Shown here one piece after another: positions 50,696 to 59,788 of a stretch of 64,000 nucleotides of DNA. Source of the stretch: Blattabacterium cuenoti (GTDB taxonomy: Bacteria > Bacteroidota > Bacteroidia > Flavobacteriales > Blattabacteriaceae); the NCBI RefSeq assembly GCF_014251715.1, contig NZ_CP059198.1, positions 443,721-507,720 on the forward strand, given 5' to 3'. A program made the translations under genes and the position numbers. The notes under the pieces were generated by a model. That model was not told where the DNA came from. It saw only the letters and a program-made list of their open reading frames with translations, and did not search any database. Position 1 is the stretch's first letter. Every line of letters starts with the position of its first letter.

Positions 50696-52759
50696 ATGTA
50701 CTGCAATATTTTTAAAAAATCTATAGAAAATTTAAAAGGATTAAGTTTAAAAAAAGCTTATTTATTTAATACGGAATTAAATCTTTATACATACGAAGAT
50801 TTACTTTTTTTTTATCCAAAAGGATATATACAGTTATTAACTTTTAAAAAAATATCAGAATTATCAAATAATAATAATAATAATTTTGTACGAATACTAG
50901 GAAAAATAACTAATATTGAAGAAATAAATTTTAAAAAAAAAAAAGGTAAAATATTTATAGCACGTTTAGAAGATAAAACAGGATTTATTGAATTAGTTTG
51001 GTTCCAAAAAATAAATTTTAATATAAAAAAGAATATTATAATGATGGTTTTAGGAAAAATAAAATTTTTTCAAAAAAAAATTCAAATTATTCATCCAATC
51101 ATTCATACAAATATTAAAAAATTTAAATTTTTTAAAAAAGATTTTTATATATATCCTCTTTATTCTATTCCAAAAAATATGAAAGAAAAAGGAATTAATA
51201 ATTCTTTTATGATTAATTTATTACAAAATTTAATAAAAGAATTAAAAAATAACATAAAAGAATTTTTTTTTGAAAAATTTATTGATAAAAAATTAATGTC
51301 AAGAAAAAATGCTTTAATTCAAATTCATTTTCCAGAATCTTTCGAAAGCTTATTACAAGCTCAATATTCTTTAAAATTTGAAGAATTATTCTTACTAAAA
51401 TTATTTTTTTTATCAAAAAAAAGAACGGCATATAGTAATCCATTTTTAAAATTGGGAAAAAATTTTCATAATTTTTACAAAAATTTTTTGCCTTTTACTT
51501 TAACAGAAGAACAAAAAAAAGTATTTAAAGAAATATGGAATGATTTGAAAAAACCAATTCAAATGAATAGATTATTGCAAGGAGAAGTAGGATGTGGAAA
51601 AACTATAATAGCTATATTATCAATGCTTATTGCTTTAGATAATGGATTTCAATCCTGTTTAATGGCTCCAACTGAGGTTTTAGCTATACAACATTTTTCT
51701 TCTATAAAAAAAATGTTTTCTAAAATTGGAATTAAAATAGCTTTATTAACAAGTTCGACCTCTAATTCTATACGAAAATATCTCTATCATGAAATATTTA
51801 CAGGAAAAATTTCCATTTTAATAGGAACACATACTTTAATACAAGAGAAAGTTAAGTTTAAAAATTTAGGATTAGCAATCATAGATGAAGAACAACGTTT
51901 TGGTGTAATACAAAGAACTAAAATTTGGGAAAAAAATAATAAACATCCTCATATTCTTATTATGACAGCTACCCCTATTCCTAGAACCTTAGCAAAGATT
52001 ATTTATCATGATTTAAACATTTCTGTTATTAAACAGTTACCTTTAGAAAGAAAACCTGTAAAAACTATACATTTTTGGAATTATAATAGAAATCAAGCTT
52101 TTGATATAATAAAAAATCAAATTTCAAAGGGAAGACAAATATATGTTGTATATCCCACTATAAATAATTCTTCAAGAAGTAGAAATAAAAATTTAATAAA
52201 GGGATATCAAGAAATAAAAGAAAAATTTAAAAATTTAAAAATTGGAATTTTACATGGAGAAATGAATTGTCAAGAAAAAAATATGCAAATGAATCAATTT
52301 TTATGTGGAAAAACTAAAATTTTGATAGCTACTACAATCATAGAAGTGGGAGTAGATGTTCCTAATGCATCAGTAATTTTAATAGAAAATGCAGATTTTT
52401 TTGGATTATCTCAATTACATCAATTAAGAGGAAGAGTAGGAAGAGGAAAACATAAAAGCTATTGTATTATGATTACTGATCATAATAAAATAAGTACAGA
52501 AGGTTATTTTAGAATTAAAAAAATGTGTGATATTAATCAAGGGTTAGAAATAGCTAAAGAAGATCTTAAATTACGTGGTGGGGGAGATTTAATAGGAACT
52601 AAACAAAGTGGAAAAAATTATTTTCGTATTATAAATCTTATAAAGGATTATAAACTTATAAAAGATGTTTTTCCAATTGCTAAAATTTTTTTTAAAAAAA
52701 ATCCTAATTATTTAAAATATACAAAATATATATATAAATATTACAAAAAATATAAATAA
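50696..52759 (+). CDS. recG: ATP-dependent DNA helicase RecG
   Basis: Branch-migration helicase that remodels stalled forks and Holliday junctions. The 687 residues begin with the wedge/OB domain (FVRILGKITNIEEI, GFIELVWFQK), then helicase motifs GEVGCGKTI (Walker A), MAPTEVLAIQHF, DEEQRFGVIQR, TATPIPRTLA, QLRGRVGRGKHKS and the C-terminal EDLKLRGGGDLIGTKQSG, all diagnostic of RecG. ATG 50696. It starts an uninterrupted plus-strand run to the HIT gene. An AAT microsatellite-like run at about 50871-50885 encodes an Asn stretch in the OB domain. Confidence 0.96.
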   Translation: MYCNIFKKSIENLKGLSLKKAYLFNTELNLYTYEDLLFFYPKGYIQLLTFKKISELSNNNNNNFVRILGKITNIEEINFKKKKGKIFIARLEDKTGFIELVWFQKINFNIKKNIIMMVLGKIKFFQKKIQIIHPIIHTNIKKFKFFKKDFYIYPLYSIPKNMKEKGINNSFMINLLQNLIKELKNNIKEFFFEKFIDKKLMSRKNALIQIHFPESFESLLQAQYSLKFEELFLLKLFFLSKKRTAYSNPFLKLGKNFHNFYKNFLPFTLTEEQKKVFKEIWNDLKKPIQMNRLLQGEVGCGKTIIAILSMLIALDNGFQSCLMAPTEVLAIQHFSSIKKMFSKIGIKIALLTSSTSNSIRKYLYHEIFTGKISILIGTHTLIQEKVKFKNLGLAIIDEEQRFGVIQRTKIWEKNNKHPHILIMTATPIPRTLAKIIYHDLNISVIKQLPLERKPVKTIHFWNYNRNQAFDIIKNQISKGRQIYVVYPTINNSSRSRNKNLIKGYQEIKEKFKNLKIGILHGEMNCQEKNMQMNQFLCGKTKILIATTIIEVGVDVPNASVILIENADFFGLSQLHQLRGRVGRGKHKSYCIMITDHNKISTEGYFRIKKMCDINQGLEIAKEDLKLRGGGDLIGTKQSGKNYFRIINLIKDYKLIKDVFPIAKIFFKKNPNYLKYTKYIYKYYKKYK

Positions 52760-52795
52760 TAAAAAACTAAATAAAAAGAAAGTTAATTTATATTT

Positions 52796-54730
52796 ATGTC
52801 TTTAAATAGCAATCAACGTAAAATCATAGAAACCATTAATGGTCCTATCCTTGTTCTTGCTGGAGCAGGATCAGGAAAAACTCGTGTTATTACACATCGT
52901 ATTGTTCATATGATTCAAAACGTAGGAATAAATCCTTCTAATATTTTAGCTTTAACTTTTACTAAAAAAGCTTCTATAGAAATGAAAAATCGTATTTCTA
53001 ATATGTTAGATAAAAAGGATTTAGATAAAATTACATTGGGGACTTTTCATTCTATATTTTCTATAATTTTGAGAAAAGAATCTCATTGGATAGGATACAG
53101 ATATAATTATTCTATTTATGATCATAAAGATTCAGAAAATGTGATTAAAAGAATATTAGAGGATATAAATTTTGATATATCCTTAAAACCTAAAGAAATA
53201 AGAATAAAAATATCTGAATACAAAAATAATTTATACAATAAAAATTTAAAAATTAAAAAATCAGAATGCTTTATTAAAATATATGAATCTTATATAAAAC
53301 GTTGTTTTCAAGCAGATGCATTAGATTTTGATGATATTTTACTTAAAACTAATGATTTATTTTTTTATTTTCCAAAAATTCTTAAAAAATATCAAAAAAA
53401 ATTTAAATATATATTAATTGATGAATATCAAGATACTAATTCATCTCAAAACTCTATTGTGAAATATTTAGCATCTTATCATAATAATATTTTTGTAGTA
53501 GGAGATGATTCTCAAAGTATTTATGCTTTTCGTGGCGCAAATATTTCAAATATTTTAAATTTTCATATTGATTATAATAATGCTAAAATTTTTCGTTTAG
53601 AACAAAATTATCGTTCCACAAATTATATAGTTCAGGCATCCAATAATATTATTTCTTTTAATAAAAATCAAATTTTTAAAAAAATATGGACAAAAAATGA
53701 AAAAGGAGAAAAATTAAAAATATATTGTGCTTTTTCTGAAAAAGAAGAAGCACAATATATTGCTTCTTTTATTCTTTCAATAAAAAAAAAAACAAAATTT
53801 GAGTATAAAAATTTTGCTATTCTATATAGAGCAAACATGCAATCGCATGTTATAGAATATGCTTTAAAAGAAAAAAATATTCCATATAAAATATATGGAT
53901 CTATTTCATTTGAAAAAAGAAAAGAAATTAGAGATTTTTTGGCTTATTTAAGAGTTATTACTAATCCAAAAGATGAAGAATCTTTATTACGTATTATTAA
54001 AAAAATAAATACAAGAATTGTAAAAACTATATTAAACTTATCTAAAAAAATAGAAATTCAAATTTATGAAATTATAAAAAATATTGATAATTATCAATTT
54101 TCGTTGAGTATAAATAAAAATACAAAAAAACAATTTAACAAACTTTTTTTAAAAATAGAAAAATGGAGAACGAAACTGGGGAAAATAAATGCATATATAA
54201 TAGCAAAAAAAGTTGTTAATTTTTTGTTAGAAATAGATTCAAAAAATTACAGTAATGAAGATTTTAAATATATACTTGATAATATCTTTCATTATGTACA
54301 TGAACAAGAAAAATTAAAAAATGGAGATATTAGCTTATTTGGATTTTTGCAATATTTTTATTTGGAAATAAATGAAAATATTAATGAAAAAAATGAAGAA
54401 AATAAGGTTTCATTAATGACGGTTCATCTATCCAAAGGATTAGAATTTTCTATTGTTTTTATTGCAGGATTAGAAGAAAATTTATTTCCTGCAAAATCAA
54501 GTTTAGATGATCCATTACAAATAGAAGAAGAACGTCGTTTATTCTATGTCGCTTTAACCAGAGCACAAAAAATAGCTGTGCTAACTTATACAAAATATAG
54601 ATATTTATGGGGGAAAAGAAAAGTAAATATTCCCAGTCGTTTTATTAATGAACTTAATAGAAATTTTATTGAAATAAAAAATAAAAATAATCTATGCTTA
54701 GAAAAAAAAATAATAAATTATTTCAATTAA
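52796..54730 (+). CDS. UvrD/PcrA/Rep-type superfamily 1 DNA helicase
   Basis: 3'-5' DNA helicase for repair and fork restart. The 644 residues have AGAGSGKT (22-29), GTFHSI, DEYQDTN, GDDSQSIYAFRGA, QNYRSTNYI, TVHLSKGLEFSIVF and RRLFYVALTRAQK. The protein ends soon after motif VI and PSRFINEL, so the C-terminal linker and Tudor-like domain of UvrD/PcrA, which contacts RNA polymerase, is missing. UvrD/PcrA is more likely than Rep by general sequence, but the exact name is left open. Confidence 0.9.
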   Translation: MSLNSNQRKIIETINGPILVLAGAGSGKTRVITHRIVHMIQNVGINPSNILALTFTKKASIEMKNRISNMLDKKDLDKITLGTFHSIFSIILRKESHWIGYRYNYSIYDHKDSENVIKRILEDINFDISLKPKEIRIKISEYKNNLYNKNLKIKKSECFIKIYESYIKRCFQADALDFDDILLKTNDLFFYFPKILKKYQKKFKYILIDEYQDTNSSQNSIVKYLASYHNNIFVVGDDSQSIYAFRGANISNILNFHIDYNNAKIFRLEQNYRSTNYIVQASNNIISFNKNQIFKKIWTKNEKGEKLKIYCAFSEKEEAQYIASFILSIKKKTKFEYKNFAILYRANMQSHVIEYALKEKNIPYKIYGSISFEKRKEIRDFLAYLRVITNPKDEESLLRIIKKINTRIVKTILNLSKKIEIQIYEIIKNIDNYQFSLSINKNTKKQFNKLFLKIEKWRTKLGKINAYIIAKKVVNFLLEIDSKNYSNEDFKYILDNIFHYVHEQEKLKNGDISLFGFLQYFYLEINENINEKNEENKVSLMTVHLSKGLEFSIVFIAGLEENLFPAKSSLDDPLQIEEERRLFYVALTRAQKIAVLTYTKYRYLWGKRKVNIPSRFINELNRNFIEIKNKNNLCLEKKIINYFN

Positions 54731-54776
54731 AATTAGCTAAACTTATTTCTGTTTAATAAAATTACACTGGGTTCTT

Positions 54777-55790
54777 ATGGAGGATTCAAAAAAAATTAAA
54801 TTAAATTTTGGGTTACAAAAAATAATTTTTTTTGTAGCTATTGTTTTATTTTTTATTAAGTTAATAACTTGGTATATTACTTCTTCACTTTCTATATTTA
54901 GTGATGCAATAGAAAGTTTTATAAACATAATTAGTGGTTTTATAGGATTATGTAGTTTTTATATCTCTTCTTTACCTAAAGATAATAATCATCCATATGG
55001 TCATGGAAAAATAGAATTTATATCAACAGCAATAGAAGGATTTTTAATTTTTTTTGTTGGAATCACTATTTTTATAAACACTTTTATACGTGTTAAATAT
55101 CATATGTATGGAATTTTTTTACCAAAATTAGATTATGGAATATTTTTAATGTCTTTTACTGCGATTATTAATTATTTTTTAGGTTTTTTAGCATGCAAAA
55201 TAGGACATAAAAATGGGGCTTTGACGTTAATAGCCAGTGGAAAACATCTTAAAATAGACACTTATTCAACTTTAGGAATAGTTATAGGATTAATATTATT
55301 AAATATTACCAAATGTATATGGATTGATCCTATTATTTCTATTATTTTTTCATCCGTAATTTTGTATACAGGATTAAAATTATTAAGAAATGCGATAGCT
55401 GGAATTATGGATGAATACGATAAAAAACTTTTAAAAAAATTATCATTATATCTTAATGAAAAAAAAGATATTTATTGGATTGATCTTCATCATTTAAAAG
55501 TTATTAAATATGGAAGTGCTTTGCATGTTGATTGTCATCTAACTGTTCCATGGTTTTTTAATATAAAAGAAGCTAATCACGAAGTTAAAAAATTAACCCA
55601 ATTTACTGAAGAAAAATTTGGATCTAAAGTAGAGTTATCTGTACATGTAGATGCTTGTTCCAATAATCATTGTATCTTTTGTTTAAATCATTTCTGTCAA
55701 GGAAGAAAAAAATTTTTTCCTAAAAAAATTTTTTGGACTTTAGATAAAATATCTAATTCCAAGAAGAATACCCCTATTAAGGTAGATTGA
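54777..55790 (+). CDS. Cation diffusion facilitator (CDF) family metal transporter
   Basis: Inner-membrane divalent-metal/proton antiporter of 337 residues. Six membrane segments are visible, with the metal-site half in TM2 as SDAIESFIN and in TM5 as ASGKHLKIDTYSTLG; the Asp/His pattern fits a Zn/Fe/Mn exporter. The cytoplasmic C-terminal domain (DLHHLKVIKYGSALHVDCHL, then VEKFG-like and a cysteine/histidine-rich tail HVDACSNNHCIFCLNHFC) may bind metal. Metal identity is not resolved. The tail is unusually cysteine-rich. Confidence 0.88.
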   Translation: MEDSKKIKLNFGLQKIIFFVAIVLFFIKLITWYITSSLSIFSDAIESFINIISGFIGLCSFYISSLPKDNNHPYGHGKIEFISTAIEGFLIFFVGITIFINTFIRVKYHMYGIFLPKLDYGIFLMSFTAIINYFLGFLACKIGHKNGALTLIASGKHLKIDTYSTLGIVIGLILLNITKCIWIDPIISIIFSSVILYTGLKLLRNAIAGIMDEYDKKLLKKLSLYLNEKKDIYWIDLHHLKVIKYGSALHVDCHLTVPWFFNIKEANHEVKKLTQFTEEKFGSKVELSVHVDACSNNHCIFCLNHFCQGRKKFFPKKIFWTLDKISNSKKNTPIKVD

Positions 55791-55818
55791 CTTAAATATT
55801 ATTAAAAAAAAATATAAA

Positions 55819-56442
55819 ATGGAATATAACATTAATCGTTTAAAATTGGTAATCCCAGAATATGGAAGAAATATTCATAAAATGATAGATTATGCTATAC
55901 AAATAAAAAATAGAAAAAAAAGAAATCGCTGTGCATGGGGCATTATAAAATTAATGACAGATTCTACTAATCCTAGATTTAATAAATCTATTCCTTATTT
56001 CCAGCATAAATTATGGAATCAATTATTTATTATGTCAAAATATCAATTGGACATAGATCCCCCTTTTCCAAAACCAAATCCAGAAAAAATACAAGTTAGT
56101 TATTTTAATAAAAAAATAGTGTATCCAGAATATTTAAATAATTTTAGATATTATGGTAAAATAATAAGAAACATGATTCATGTTGCAGTACATTGTAAAA
56201 ATAAACAAAAAAAAGAAGGATTATTTTATGCTATAGCTAATACAATGAAAAAAAATTATTTAAGATGGAATAAAAATATAGTAGAAGATGATATTATATT
56301 TCAAGATTTAAAAAAACTTTCAAAAGGTAAAATTTGTTTAATTAATACAGATCCATTATTACAATGTTCTCATATTTTAAGATACAAAAAAAAAAATTTT
56401 TCTAGAATAGAAAAAAGTATGAAATGGGGATATTTAAAATAA
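55819..56442 (+). CDS. DUF4290 family protein
   Basis: A 207-residue protein of the DUF4290 family, found throughout Bacteroidetes directly upstream of murA. Typical features are the N-terminal LVIPEYGRNIHKMIDYAI, KRNRCAWGIIKLM, a central HKLWNQLF and NPEKIQVSYFN, and a basic C-terminus. No catalytic motif is recognisable and the function is unknown. It overlaps murA by 19 bases. Its survival in a reduced genome suggests a role linked to cell-wall synthesis or translation; that is inference from position only. Confidence 0.85.
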   Translation: MEYNINRLKLVIPEYGRNIHKMIDYAIQIKNRKKRNRCAWGIIKLMTDSTNPRFNKSIPYFQHKLWNQLFIMSKYQLDIDPPFPKPNPEKIQVSYFNKKIVYPEYLNNFRYYGKIIRNMIHVAVHCKNKQKKEGLFYAIANTMKKNYLRWNKNIVEDDIIFQDLKKLSKGKICLINTDPLLQCSHILRYKKKNFSRIEKSMKWGYLK

Positions 56443-57740
56443 AAGGAGGTTTCCCTTTAAAAGGAGAAATAAAACCACAAGGTTCTAAAAATGAATCTTT
56501 ACAGGTTTTGTGTGCCGTATTATTAACTACAGAAAAATTAAGAATAAAAAATATTCCAGATATAGGAGATATTAAATGTTTGATGAAAATACTTAGAGAT
56601 ATAGGGGTTTTAATAAAAAAAAATGGGGTTGGAGATTATACTTTTCAAGCTAAAAATATTGATATTGAATATTTAAATACGAAAAAATTTAGAGAATATG
56701 GAAAATCAATTAGAGGCTCTATTATGATTGCTGGACCACTACTAACTAGATTTAGAAAAGTTTGTATACCTATTCCTGGAGGAGATAGGATAGGAAGAAG
56801 ACGTTTAGATGCTCATTTAACAGGATTAAAATTATTAGGAAGTTATATATCTTATGATAAAGAATCTCAATATTTTGTTTTACATACAAAAAATAATAAC
56901 AGTTTAATAGGAGAATATATTTTAATGGAAGAGGCTTCTATTACGGGAACAGCTAATGTAATTATGGCTGCAACCTTGGCTAAAGGAAAAACTACTGTTT
57001 ACAATGCTGCTTGTGAACCATACATTCAACAATTATGCAAATTGTTAAAAAAAATGGGGGCAAAAATAAGAGGAATAGGATCTAATTTAATTCATATAAC
57101 TGGAGTAAAAGAGTTAGGGAGTGCTACACATACTGTATTACCTGACATGGTTGAAATAGGAAGTTGGATAGGATTATCTGCTATTACTTGTTCAGAAATA
57201 CGAATTAAAAATGTTAGTTGGGATAATTTAGGAATAATCCCAAATACATTCCAAAAAATGGGAATACAATTAGAAAAAGAAAAAGATGATATTTATATTC
57301 CATCAAAAAAATATTATGAAATTAAAAAATTATTAAATAATGCAATATTAACAATATCTGACGCTCCATGGCCTGGATTAACGCCAGATTTATTAAGTAT
57401 TTTAACTGTAGTCGCTACTCAAGCTAAAGGAAGTATCTTAATTCATCAAAAAATGTTCGAAAGTAGATTATTTTTTGTAGATAAACTTATTGAAATGGGT
57501 GCGCAAATTATATTATGTGACCCTCATAGAGCTACTATTATTGGTTTAAATCATAAATCTCATCTTCGTGGAACTATATTAAATTCTCCAGATATAAGAG
57601 CTGGAATTTCTCTTCTTATAGCCGCTCTTTCTGCTCAAGGAACTAGTATAATAAAAAATATAGAACAAATAGATAGAGGATATGAAAATATAGATCAAAG
57701 ATTACGTTTTTTAGGGGCAAAAATCGTAAGAATGGAATAA
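56424..57740 (+). CDS. murA: UDP-N-acetylglucosamine 1-carboxyvinyltransferase
   Basis: First committed enzyme of peptidoglycan synthesis: transfers enolpyruvate from PEP to UDP-GlcNAc. The 438-residue protein has the catalytic K22-N23 in QGSKNESL, the two inside-out alpha/beta domains, and DMVEIGSW and APWPGLTPDLLS near the active site. At the position of the fosfomycin-target cysteine (C115 in E. coli) it has aspartate, D121 in PGGDRIG. ATG 56424 overlaps the DUF4290 gene. GlmM in this window supplies the precursor route. Confidence 0.97.
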   Translation: MGIFKIKGGFPLKGEIKPQGSKNESLQVLCAVLLTTEKLRIKNIPDIGDIKCLMKILRDIGVLIKKNGVGDYTFQAKNIDIEYLNTKKFREYGKSIRGSIMIAGPLLTRFRKVCIPIPGGDRIGRRRLDAHLTGLKLLGSYISYDKESQYFVLHTKNNNSLIGEYILMEEASITGTANVIMAATLAKGKTTVYNAACEPYIQQLCKLLKKMGAKIRGIGSNLIHITGVKELGSATHTVLPDMVEIGSWIGLSAITCSEIRIKNVSWDNLGIIPNTFQKMGIQLEKEKDDIYIPSKKYYEIKKLLNNAILTISDAPWPGLTPDLLSILTVVATQAKGSILIHQKMFESRLFFVDKLIEMGAQIILCDPHRATIIGLNHKSHLRGTILNSPDIRAGISLLIAALSAQGTSIIKNIEQIDRGYENIDQRLRFLGAKIVRME

Positions 57741-58033
57741 AAAAGTATTTTTTTTTAATTTTTTTAAAAAACCTACAATACTATTTTATACAAAATTTTT
57801 ATAAAAATTGTTTCGTTTTTTTTTACATAAAACGGATAAATTTATGGAATAACTATATCAATAATTATTATTTTCTATAATGAAACAAAAACACAAAAAT
57901 TTGTAATTTTAATGAATCTAAAGATTCAACCAAAAAAAAATAAATATTTTTTTTTCTGTATGAAAAACAAATAAGGTATTATTTATACTTTATAAATATA
58001 ATAATATGAATAAAAATATAAAAATGATAAATT
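57741..58033. other. Longest gene-free spacer (murA-greA), no gene seen
   Basis: 293 bases of nearly pure A/T. It holds a 16-base all-A/T palindrome (AATTTTTATAAAAATT, about 57790-57815) and a weak CGTTTT/AAAACG inverted repeat soon after, which could end murA transcription, but neither is convincing. I see no open reading frame, tRNA, or exact TAnnTTTG promoter box. Confidence 0.5.
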
Positions 58034-58516
58034 ATGGAAAAATTTGAATACATAACCAAAGAAGGATTAAAAAAATTACAAAAAAAAATAGAAAGGTTAG
58101 AAAATATAGAACGTCCAAAAATATCTATGCAAATAGCAGAAGCTAGAGATAAAGGAGATCTTTCAGAAAATGCAGAATATGATGCAATAAAAGAAGCACA
58201 AGGATTTTTGGAAATGAATATAGCTAAATTAAAAAAAAAATTATCTAACGCACGTATTATAGACGGTTCGCAAATAAATAGAACTAGAGTTTCTATTCTT
58301 TCTACAGTAAGAGTGAAAAATCTAACTTATGGAGGAGAACAAATATATACTTTAGTACCAGAGGGAGAAGCTGATTTAAAATCAGGAAAAATTTCCATAA
58401 ATACACCTATATCTACAGGATTATTAGGAAAACAAGTAGGACAAATTGCTCATATAAAGTTACCTAACAAAATGATACTTGATTATGAAATTTTAGAAAT
58501 AGCGTTTAATGAATAA
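58034..58516 (+). CDS. greA: Transcription elongation factor GreA
   Basis: Stimulates RNA cleavage by backtracked RNA polymerase through its coiled-coil tip. The 160 residues have the N-terminal coiled coil with the two tip acids in EARDKGDLSENAEYD, and the C-terminal FKBP-like domain with YTLVPEGEADLKSGKISINTPI. Length is standard. ATG 58034; overlaps the HIT gene by eight bases. DksA, which also enters the secondary channel, is encoded elsewhere in the window. Confidence 0.96.
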   Translation: MEKFEYITKEGLKKLQKKIERLENIERPKISMQIAEARDKGDLSENAEYDAIKEAQGFLEMNIAKLKKKLSNARIIDGSQINRTRVSILSTVRVKNLTYGGEQIYTLVPEGEADLKSGKISINTPISTGLLGKQVGQIAHIKLPNKMILDYEILEIAFNE

Positions 58517-58913
58517 TAACATTTTTCATAAAATAATAAAAAACGAGGTTTCTGCTTATAAAGTAGCAGAAAATTCTGATCATTTAGCTTTTTTAGATAT
58601 TTATCCTATAAAAATAGGACATACTTTAGTAATACCAAAAAAAAGCAATAGAGATAAAATCTTTTCTCTTTCGGAAAAAGATTTTATCTCTATTATGTTT
58701 TTTACAAGAAAAGTAGCTATAGGTATAAAAAAAATAATTCCTTGTAATCGTATAGGAATATTTGTTATTGGATTTGAAATACCTCATGTTCACATTCACC
58801 TTATTCCTATGGATCAAGAAAGTGATGGAAATTTTTCAAAAAAAAGAATCGTTTTATCTGAAAAAAATTTTCAAATTTTATCTGAAAAAATAAAAAAAAC
58901 TATAAAAATATAA
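58509..58913 (+). CDS. HIT (histidine triad) family protein
   Basis: Small nucleotide hydrolase/transferase of 134 residues. Visible features: the N-terminal FHKIIKNEVSAYKVAENSDHLAFLDIYP (split here as IIKNEVSAYKV and DHLAFLDI), GHTLVIPKK, and the histidine triad HVHIHLIP near residue 96 with the catalytic middle histidine. Hint-type enzymes hydrolyse AMP-N substrates. It overlaps greA, a pairing seen in many Bacteroidetes. A 19-bp perfect inverted repeat lies inside the gene. Confidence 0.92.
   Translation: MNNNIFHKIIKNEVSAYKVAENSDHLAFLDIYPIKIGHTLVIPKKSNRDKIFSLSEKDFISIMFFTRKVAIGIKKIIPCNRIGIFVIGFEIPHVHIHLIPMDQESDGNFSKKRIVLSEKNFQILSEKIKKTIKI
58647..58694. repeat. 19-bp perfect inverted repeat inside the HIT gene
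   Basis: AATAGAGATAAAATCTTTT at 58647-58665 is the exact reverse complement of 58676-58694, around a 10-base loop. It encodes the residues NRDKIFSLSEKDFISI, so both arms are translated. The arm has internal non-AT bases and is far longer than other chance hairpins in the window. Confidence 0.9.
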
Positions 58914-58920
58914 CTTGTTT

Positions 58921-59688
58921 TTAATGATTCCAATGAAATAAAATTTTTAATCCTTTTATTGTATGTAGTTTATCTTTAAAATGAATTTTTTTTGTTAAAG
59001 GGGTATATATATGAGATAATCCCCCAGTTGCAATAACAAAACAATTTGTTTTTAACTCTTTATTAACTCTATAGATCAACCCTTCTACCATACTTAAATA
59101 TCCATATATAATTCCACTTTGAATACATGTTTCAGTATATTTTCCTAGTATATTGGGAGGTTTTTTTAATTCTATTTGTGACAATTGAGCTGTATTTCTA
59201 ATTAACGCTGTTAAAGAACTATTTATTCCTGGAGCAATAATAATACCTTGAATAACACCATATTTATCAATACAAGTTAAGCTTAATGCTGTACCAAAAT
59301 CTACAACTAAAGTTGTATTTTTATTATATAATGTATATGCAGCTATTGCATTAGCATATAAATCCGTTCCTAATTGATGAGAATCATGTTTAATAGAAGA
59401 TGATGAGTATCTATCAACTATGATAGGTTTAATTTCATGTATTTCATATAAAGATTGTTCTACAATATTTGTTAAAGAAGGGACCACAGATCCAATGACG
59501 ATATTATGTATTAATTTTGAAGAAATACCATACTGTTGATATATATTTCTAAATAATAAAACATATTCATCTAATGATCTATGTGGATTGCTATTAATAA
59601 TCCATGAGTAATTACATTTTAAATTATAATTATTGTTAAATAGTCCAAAACGAATACTGTAATTTCCAATATTTATCGTTAACAACAT
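58921..59688 (-). CDS. coaX: Type III pantothenate kinase
   Basis: Phosphorylates pantothenate in coenzyme A synthesis; the CoaX class is insensitive to CoA feedback. The 255 residues have the ASKHA-fold blocks LTINIGNYSIRFGLF (phosphate 1), GSVVPSL, GTDLYANAIAA, VVDFGTALSLTCI (phosphate 2, with the catalytic aspartate in the GTDLYAN region) and GGLSHIYTPL. Convergent with the HIT gene, eight bases apart. Confidence 0.93.
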   Translation of the reverse strand: MLLTINIGNYSIRFGLFNNNYNLKCNYSWIINSNPHRSLDEYVLLFRNIYQQYGISSKLIHNIVIGSVVPSLTNIVEQSLYEIHEIKPIIVDRYSSSSIKHDSHQLGTDLYANAIAAYTLYNKNTTLVVDFGTALSLTCIDKYGVIQGIIIAPGINSSLTALIRNTAQLSQIELKKPPNILGKYTETCIQSGIIYGYLSMVEGLIYRVNKELKTNCFVIATGGLSHIYTPLTKKIHFKDKLHTIKGLKILFHWNH

Positions 59689-59788
59689 GACTCACTTCAT
59701 TCTTTAATAAGAAAAAACGTAATTTGAATTACAAATTTTTTTTACAATTTACTTGATATTTACATCATATATTTAGGTATATACATAT

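Noticed and set aside
50871-50885. AAT trinucleotide run in recG
   Set aside because: Short microsatellite giving an Asn run in the OB domain; the reading frame is intact, so no phase variation is evident.
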